A stretch of 64,000 bases of DNA from Acanthornis magna (lineage: Eukaryota; Chordata; Aves; Passeriformes; Acanthizidae): positions 10,930,001 through 10,994,000 of the forward strand of contig JAWUZG010000032.1 in NCBI GenBank assembly GCA_036785705.1, written 5' to 3'. Below are positions 51,701-60,700 of this stretch, piece after piece. The translations under genes were made by a program, and so were the position numbers. How positions within the stretch are numbered: position 1 is the stretch's first letter; each line of letters begins with the position of its first letter. The notes below the pieces were generated by a model that saw nothing but the letters and a program-made list of their open reading frames with translations, searched no databases and had not been told where the DNA came from.

Positions 51701-54700
51701 TTTCCTCCTCTTCCAAAGATGAGCTGAGTGAGAGGTAGCTGAGGCATCTGGCAATTCTTGCAGGTGGCAGAGAGGAAGATATCAGTTATGGTCCTAGAGA
51801 AGTGTGAGTAAACAGCTGCTGCTGTTACTAATAAGTGGAGATCTGCATATGCTCTTCAGAGAGACAATAGGAAAGTAATGTCCGAGGAGAGGTAATGCAG
51901 TGACAGATCTATGGACTGAAAAAGGGAGACATTAGTTCAGTGCTTTTAAACATAAAAGTTGTTTTTTTTGTAGTGTATAATGCAGAATAAGAATGGTTTT
52001 ACTGGATGAAAATCTGCTCGAACGTGAGCATAAAGGTTGATGTAAGTTGTAGTGGTGATTGATGTATGATGGAGTGAAGAAGCTGCACACTGTCCATTTT
52101 GGGCCTAGTTTCAGTCTTCAACTCATTTGATGAATTCATAAACACATCTGACTCAGCACCATCTCTGCTCATTTGACTCATTTTCCTGCACGTGATATAA
52201 ATGTTAGGTTGTCTTTCTTGTGGTGAAATACAAGTGATAAAATTAAATACTCAGGCCATAGGTTGGATGTGTCATTTACCTAAGACACAAGCATTTTCAA
52301 CTAGAAGAGTAATTGGGAGAGCTGAAATGCAGCATGTCTACTTTGCTTTTTCTCTTCTTTTATTCCCTGGAGTTAGGAATAATTTTGTTCTTACCTGACT
52401 TGCCTACTTGCAGTGCTTACTAGGGAACAAAAATAACTTTACTGATGTATGAGAAATCTGAGGATGCTTTTGTTTTCTTGCTGTGATGTGACTGCAAATA
52501 TATTGTTATGTGTTGTGCATTTTGGCTTTACTCCATTTGATGGGTTTGATAAGTGTTTTCTTTCTTTTTGTTTTAGCTAAAGGTGTCACGTTCTGATAGC
52601 AGCCAGCTGACAGCTGAAGAGAGGCGGAATCTTGTAACAATCACTGCACAACAGTCAGACCTGCTTTTCCATCACTCTTCACTTTCTCACCTGGAAAATG
52701 AGGCAACAGAGGAGAGAAATCTGACAGTCCATGTCCTGAACTACACAGTCCCAGAAAATGGAGTAATTGATGTTGAATTTCCAGTTCTGTCTGATACAAA
52801 AACTCTGAGAGTTCAGGTACTGCTTTGTAACGTTGCTTTGGGGCGTTGACATACCAAATCGCGTGGGCTGCAATCGGTGATGTGCTGTCCTGCCCTCTGC
52901 AATAGCTGACATGTCACCTGTTGTTATTTTTGTTACTTCATATTCATGTTACAGCTGGGAAGAAAAAGACACATCATGTCAAATGGGATCTAATAATTGC
53001 ACCAAGATACCAAAGGAAGAAAAAAACAGATACCCAAAGCAAGCATAAAGTGGTCTTTTACTAAGGCTACCATGCTCTTGTAAACAGTACCATATATATG
53101 AATATCACAGATTTTGCTGTTTCGTTAAGAGGGTTTTTTTGCACTCTCGCAGGCAGAGTTCCTCAGCAGTAAGACTGACATAGGTGTTTATGATGTGTTC
53201 AGCTCCCCCAGTCAGACTTATCTCCAGGTTCAAACAAAGAGCCAGGATATAAAGGTACAGTCTGAGCCAAAACTTGCCACAATAAAAACCCTTCAAGTTA
53301 CTCATCATGTTTCCGTACTCATCCATATGAATCCTATGCTTTTCCTAGGCTGGGAAGCCTTTTGAGGTGAGCATTGCAAGCAACAAGCCAGTGAGAGAGT
53401 ACCACTATCTGGTAAGTTACTAGTTTTACATATGGGAACAATCCAAGATGACTTTTCCCGACTTGAGAAATACTTCAGTGAGTGGAATGTGATTGGACAT
53501 TAGAGAGATTCAGCATTTTTTTATTGTGCTTAATGAAAGAGGAGGCCCAAAAACTTCCTTTCCACTAGGATGGTCCTTTTTGAAAGAGAGCTCTGTTTTT
53601 CTATCTGGGATGAATGCCCTTGGCACTGTAAGGAGGTGCTTCTGGAAAAAATGCATTTCTGATCTGGGTGTTGGGTTATCTCTGCTTGCAGATGTGAGAC
53701 AAGGCACAAGTGTGAGAGCAGTACTGTTTATGACTGTGCAGAGCATCTGCAATGGGAGAAGGGACAGGGATGTCCCTGGAGCAGCCGAAACTGTAGCTTT
53801 GTCAGCAGGTCTTGCAGATGCAGGTGGAAGCAGGGGCCTGGTGGAGCCTGTATGCAGATTCAGGACTGTCAGTGTCAGCCTGTGGGTACAGGGTGAGAAG
53901 AGCTGCTGGCTGGGGAAACAGATGGTTGAGTGGACAGATGGCATTGTTAACAAGGGAATTCTTAGGAAGCATTTTGAAATAATTGTCTTGGGTAGTGGCT
54001 TGTTTAATTGCTCAGCTGTTCTACTGTATCTTACAGGATCTGAATTAAAAGGTTTATTATATATACCATCATAAGTTTCCCATCCTGTCTTTAACACACA
54101 CCTGTTCACAGTCTGTACCATAGTGATCATGATAGCTAGGATTCTTTTTCTTTCAGACTTTAACAGGAAAGAAACTAGGAAAGCCATATAAAATTTGGGC
54201 ATTCGTATGTATTTTCTAAAATAGAAACACTCTCTAGAAGGTTTAAAATAAATCAGATCCATGCAACCAAAGGCAGGGAACTGCCCTTCATCTTTCTGTC
54301 TTCATTAGTAAGGGTATGATCCAGTAGAAACGAATTTAGAATGAAAAAATTGATGCTGTGGACCTGAAATCCAGGTATTTTGAGGTAGCTTCAGCCTAGC
54401 TATAATCTGATGTTAAAATGAATGCCTCCACATTACTGGAACCCAGTTCACACTCTTCCATGATGCAAAATATTCTAAGTAGGGGTGTTTTGGAGGTTTG
54501 CTTTTAAAACTGTATGCCTGATCCAAATTCAAATGTTGTTACAGATGACCCATGTGAGCCAACCCTATTACTGTAGTATTTTTATGTTCTCATAGCATAT
54601 ATGTGCACTTGCTGTAGTTCTTATCCATAGTGATACAGGAATTAAAACACAGAAAAAATCTATTTCTAATATTTAAGAATTACATTACCTGCTTGTTCCA

Positions 54701-57700
54701 TGCCCATTTTCAGAGAACTGGTCAACCACTTGGTAAAAAAAATAATAAATCACATCTATGTGTCTCTTGTTTAGCAGCTACTTGTAAAATGAATTGCTGT
54801 GTTTATGACATACTGAGAATACCAACAGATTGAATGTTTGATTTTTTTCACTTTCAGGTATTATCTAAGGAACAAATTATGACTTTTGGCACAAAGGCTA
54901 CAAAAACATTCATTTTAACAGCAGAGAATTCCTGGGCTCCTTTGGTATCTATACTTGTATTCTATGTTGATGAGCATGGAGTGGTTGTAAATGATGCTCT
55001 CACTGTCCCCATCCAGCCTGCTTTGGATGACAAGGTAACTGAACTTGAGTCTGAGACCATGTTTTTGTCTGGGTGTTGTGTGGTAAAACAGTATTTTAGA
55101 TCACAGGATTGATTGTAAATTTAAAAACTTTTTTTTTTGAGGATCTAATCTGAGGTTTGTGCAAATCTGTGGAAAGACTTGTGATAATACCAGTGCAATT
55201 TGGGAAAATACCTATTGCATCAATGAGTTGATTTTTCCAACTTACTTACCAGGATGAGATTTGGTCCTTTGTGCAAATAAGAGCCTCACTATAACTTTTT
55301 ATAGGTGAGACCATCCAAAGGCTGGATGTGTTCCAATTCTTTCTCTCCCCTGGAGACTTTAACACTTTTAACCAGACATCAGTAGGGAGCCTGTTTGTCC
55401 TGCTGCATGAAAAATGTCTCCATTTGCTTCATATTTATTCATGTTACCTAAATTCCTAGGAAAAAGACTCTCAGAGGTCCCCAGGGTCCCGAAGGTCCTA
55501 GGAGAAGGGGGTGTTAATTATAGCCAAATAAGCAAAAAAACTACTTCCTGGGAACGGAAGGCTGTGAATATCACTGTATAATTTAAATCAGTGTGGCATT
55601 TAACTTTTTTCTAGATTAAAATCTCTTGGAGCAAAGATAAGGCCAAGCCATCTGAGAAAGTCTCCCTTAAAATCAGTACAACAGAGCCAGGATCAGTAAT
55701 TGGACTTTCAGTTGTTGATAAAAGTGCAAAGCTTCTGGGAGAAAGTAGTGACATAACAGAAGATTCTGTAAGTATATCGGAAAAAAGTTTTCATTATTGT
55801 GTGTATGAAAGATGTATGTTTGTGGAAATGTTACAGATTATATGATGAGCAAGTAATGTTCTTTGAGCCTGATTTTTAGCTTATATAATTATGCAAATAC
55901 TTTTTACTTTTGCAAGTAACATGAGCAGCAAAAACTGTAAGGCTTAAAAGGTAGTAAGCACAGCATTTCCAATTCCAGTCAATACTTCATTGTTCTTCAT
56001 TTGATTAACTGTTAAGACTTGGCAGTTTCTTCTTTCAGAAAAGACAAGCCAGAAAAAAACCCCTAATGATTTGTGCTTTGTGCTTTTAAAAATTAAGAAT
56101 ATTAAGAATATAAAGAATTTTTATTATTGGGAGGGCAGAATAAGTTATTCATATTTTTTAATTCCCTTTACTTGCAGAAGCTCTACTGTATCAACAGTTT
56201 GAAAGAGGTTACAATATATATCATTCCTAAAGTGCTCAAAGGACAAAGCCTAAGTACCATAAAATATCAATGGGCTGTAGGCTCTATTCTAGGCTTATAT
56301 ACAGTCTTGGTCACTCTTCCGTTAACTATAAAACCACTGCAACCTAAGCCCAAACTAAGCACCCTCATCCTGTCACACATTCTTTTCTCTTTGGCATGAG
56401 AGCTCAGCAAGCTACAGCTTGTGGTACAGCTGCATGAATTAGCAACAGTGAAAGTTCTTAAAACTGTGAATTGGCATTCATTCTTTGGATGATTTCTTTT
56501 TTTTTTGTCTTAGGTCCTCCATGAGCTCAATTTATACAGCACTGTGCAGTATTTCCCCCTGGTCAGAGGTTCTTTTGGTGTATTTCAGGTACTTTTTTTT
56601 TTTTTTTCATAATTCTAGGCTGTTGGTTTTTTTTACTGTTTAGTGATTTGCACATCACTTGCTAAATAAAAGTGAACTTTCTAACTTTTGCAGCTATAGA
56701 CAATGTACTGTTTCTGTGGCTTATGTGAGTTCTGAATTGTGAATTCTATCAATATGTAATACTCTGAATGCCAAGAAATATATTTATCCTTCCATAAATA
56801 CAGGTTGCTTTATGCTTGATATAGTCTTCACTTTGAAAAGTTTTCAGTCATTATGGTAATATTCAGATTCATATAATCTCAGTTTTGTTGGTTCCTGTAT
56901 ATTATTTGCTTTAGTTCTATGCTTGCTTTATGATTTTATTTATTTAAAAAAAGAAGAGAAAAAGAAAGTAGATAAGCACTGTTGATGTCCTGAATGTCCT
57001 GTATTGAGATATACTGTATAAATTTTATCCAGAAATGCAGCCTTTGGGTATCAACTGATGCAATTCTTGAGGAGGATAAGGAACATTTTCTTTGTAAGTA
57101 ATACAACAAATGTAGTCAAATCTAATTTACTGAGTGGGGAAAGAGGTCCATGGGTTAGGCCCCTATTATGTCTTCTTACTGTGCTGCATGCAGGTTGCAT
57201 CCAGCCTTGCAAACCATTACCATTTAAAAGGTTCAAGACATACAAAATTCATACGATTAGTGTTTTAGAAATTTTCCTTTTTTGCTGCAGTGACATTACC
57301 CCTTAAAGGCCTGAGGGTGAGTGAAGTTTTCATTTGCAGTTCCAGTTGATATATGTTGCAGTGGCTTGTCATGTGTTGTCCAATTACACCAGTTCCATAA
57401 GCACTCTGAGAGGCCATATAGAAATTTGTTTGTGTGAAACTGATTTTATTCTTGAAATAAAAAAGTTCCTAGTGTCACAGGGTAGTCTTATCATATGTAA
57501 CAAAGCTATAGATGAGATTCCAAACAATGTATTAATTTGACTTTTCTTAACTGTATTTATTTGAGTTTTCTAAATGTAGATATTTGTAGGTAGGACAGTA
57601 TTTTTTATTTTGTAGATGGTGGAATGATACCTATAGAGGACGGTTTCGGTGATGATATACCAGTATCAAAAAATGGACCTCCTGATTTCAACAATCTTTA

Positions 57701-60700
57701 TGTGAGGACACATTTTCCAGAGACTTGGCTTTGGATCGACACTAAAATGAGGTATAAGATTAGAAGCAAGTGGAAACCAATTTGTATTTGGTGTTTTTAT
57801 TTTGGAGGTTTCAGTAGCTTTCTGCACCGGTGCTGAAGAATGCTGCTTAAAAATGTGGCATTATTTATATTCTGCTACCACCTAGAGGCCAAAAGTGAGA
57901 TTAGAGACCCAAAAAATGAGGCGTACAGCTGCACAAAAGAGGACTATGCCTGACTGAGGGCCTAGGAGTTTCAATAGTAGCTAGATTAAAAGCCTGGAGA
58001 CAAGAGAAACTCTTGCTTCTACAGATGGGGACATAACCAATAGGGAGAACTAGCCTTTTTCTCTACAGTACATAAAGAGATGATGATTAGCCCAGAAAGG
58101 GAAATCTATTGCTATTTGCACCTAATTCAGTGAGTAGTTCAAACTGTCAAATGATGGTGAAATCTGACCTGTGTTGTGAAGCACAAATCTTGTATTCTTT
58201 TACAGCTGAAAAGTTCAGGAAGCAATCATCATCTGGGATTGTTTTAAAGGACTTGTAAAAGTGGATTACATGTAATGTGATTCAGTGTAATTACCTTCCA
58301 TTCATGTAACTTAAAATAATTTAAATTTTTAAAATAATTTTGATCTCATCACAGTATTTCTAAATGGTTAGAAAAACAGATAATGAGCAACTTTTCTTTC
58401 CAGAAATTTGGACTTAATTTTTCATGCATTTTGAACATATGTGTGCACTTACCGATGTGTGTAAATGGCTGGTTTTGAAAGTCTGCTTTCCTCTTCTGCC
58501 ATCAGATCTGACACAGAAACCACAACGGATGCCATTGCACCTGATACCATCACATCCTGGGTAGCCAGTGCTTTTGTGATCTCTGAAAACGGCGGGCTTG
58601 GAGTGACGACTGCTCCAGTGGAGGTACCATCTCACTAGAGAGTTCTCCTTTAAGGCTGGTAACACTGTAGGTTATTGCTGGAAGCTGTATTTTAGTTCTA
58701 ACAGCAGCATCTCCTCATACTAATGAAGAGATTGAGAGACCTTGTGTATTCAAATTGTAAGGAAAACACCATCCCTGAGGACATACGTGATACTGTATCT
58801 GTCTTCCCTTCCTACTCATACAAATATCTAAGACTCTGCACAGATATTTGGATGCCTCTTTCAGTTGGAGCAGTTTTTTTGTTAGAGTACTTCTGGGATG
58901 TGCCTGTTTCAGAATCTTTGTGTGTAGAAAGGGGGAATGACTGTTTGGGACCAGTGTTCCATGTTTTCTTGGCTCTGCCCAGAGAGCCTTCCATGAGCTG
59001 GCAAGGCAGGCAGTGAGGTTTGCACAGACTGGCTGGGATGTGAGTGCGGTGTTGTCTGCTGCTCTGTGAACACTCATGGCTAATGCTTACCCCAGGAGGA
59101 GATTTGAGGAGAGTTGATTTAAGACTAAATTGCTTTCTTTTATCTGTCAAAAGCAGTCCTTGAGTAAACACAGGTACAACCTGCTCTGGGTAAACCTTCA
59201 AGGGGCTTGGACTAGGTGCTATCCAGAGGTCCCTCCCAATGCAACCTTTCTGTGATTCTGTGATAGGTGCTAAGGTTTAGATGACAGCTTGAGGAGCAGA
59301 GTTGACACTGAGAGCTAGCATGGGATGAGATGCTTCTTGGTCCCAAATTCCTGTCTCCTCAGGCTCTTCTTGTGCTTCCAAATGTTCGAGGAGTTTAGCC
59401 ATTTAAGCTAAATTTAGCACCCCTCAGGTTAGATCTTCAACCTGAGATTCCCAGTGTACAAGTGCAGGATCACTCTGTATTCAAGGAAACCACTACTTAA
59501 AGAGAGTTGTTTAACCTATTTAAAATAGGAATTAATTTTTGAAGTCTCATTTGGCTAGTATTTTATATACATAGAATAATCTTCTTAAGGTGGTTCTCCT
59601 TCCAATCATTTTGTAAAGATCCTAGAGAAACTTTGTTCCTATCAGAGACAACTCCACTTGAGTACCTAAGTTTAGAGAGGTTGAGAATGTAGTACTGGGT
59701 CATAGATTTTCATCTAGGTTTCTGGACTAGTGCAGGCATAGCTTGAAGACAGCCAACTACCCAATTAAGTTCTCATGCCCTCAAATTCTTGGGGAGGGGC
59801 AACTTTTGAGATCCAAACTGAGATCTAGGTCCAGATTTCATAGTTGGCTGCTGTACTAGACACAGAGCATGTGCTTTGAACATCCTGATCTTAACTCCAC
59901 TGCAGAATTTGGAGCCTGATCTAGATTTTGTGGCTAAGGCTCTTTTGAGACTGGAATCTTGATTCTTGTTTCTTTCACTTGGTTTGGCAGAGATGGGACA
60001 GAAAAAGGAATAGTTTTCTGATTAAAACTGTATGGAAATACACACTTGGCCTCTCATCCTCAAATGTGAGAAGGCTGCAAGTAGAACAGATGTTGAGATT
60101 ATTATTTAACTATAATCATACCCATGCACTGTTCAGTACTTCACCATTGTTGAGGCATTTAGATTGTGCTTAGAGTTCCATATGGTCGAAACATGTTAAT
60201 CAGTACCATACAGAGAGGCAAGTAAAAGAAAGACATGAAAAATGTAATGGGGGAATTGAATAAATGACATCTGCGTGCTTTATGTCATGTTCTACTTTGC
60301 ATCGTATTTTTTTTTTTTGACCTCTACTACACAGTGTCAATAATTTTACTCGGCTGTATTTTATTGTAATACGCTGGCATATGCCTGAGTGTAAAACTTC
60401 AGTTTTAAAGAAAAGTAAAACAAAAAAGACAAAGAAAATAGGTACATAGAGAAAACCTTTACTGTGAACTAACCAACAAAGTTTTCATTAGAACTTCTCT
60501 AATGTTTAATATCTAAAGAAGTTTCTGACACTGATAGCTTTAGCAAACAACTTTTTCTTTTTAAAACATTTGCTAGCTAGAAAAGAAAAGGTGACGGATT
60601 TTTGTATCTGAGACTCAAAACACTTGGAAGTTCTTTTTAAATGAAACCAAATTAAAATAATTTTTAGTTGACATTTCAAAAATAAAGGATATGTCTCAGC

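Noticed and set aside
53493..54262. Overlapping frames of 193 codons (+) and 250 codons (-) in CD109 intron 13
   Set aside because: No recognised domain, mutually overlapping on opposite strands and located in an intron; probably chance.
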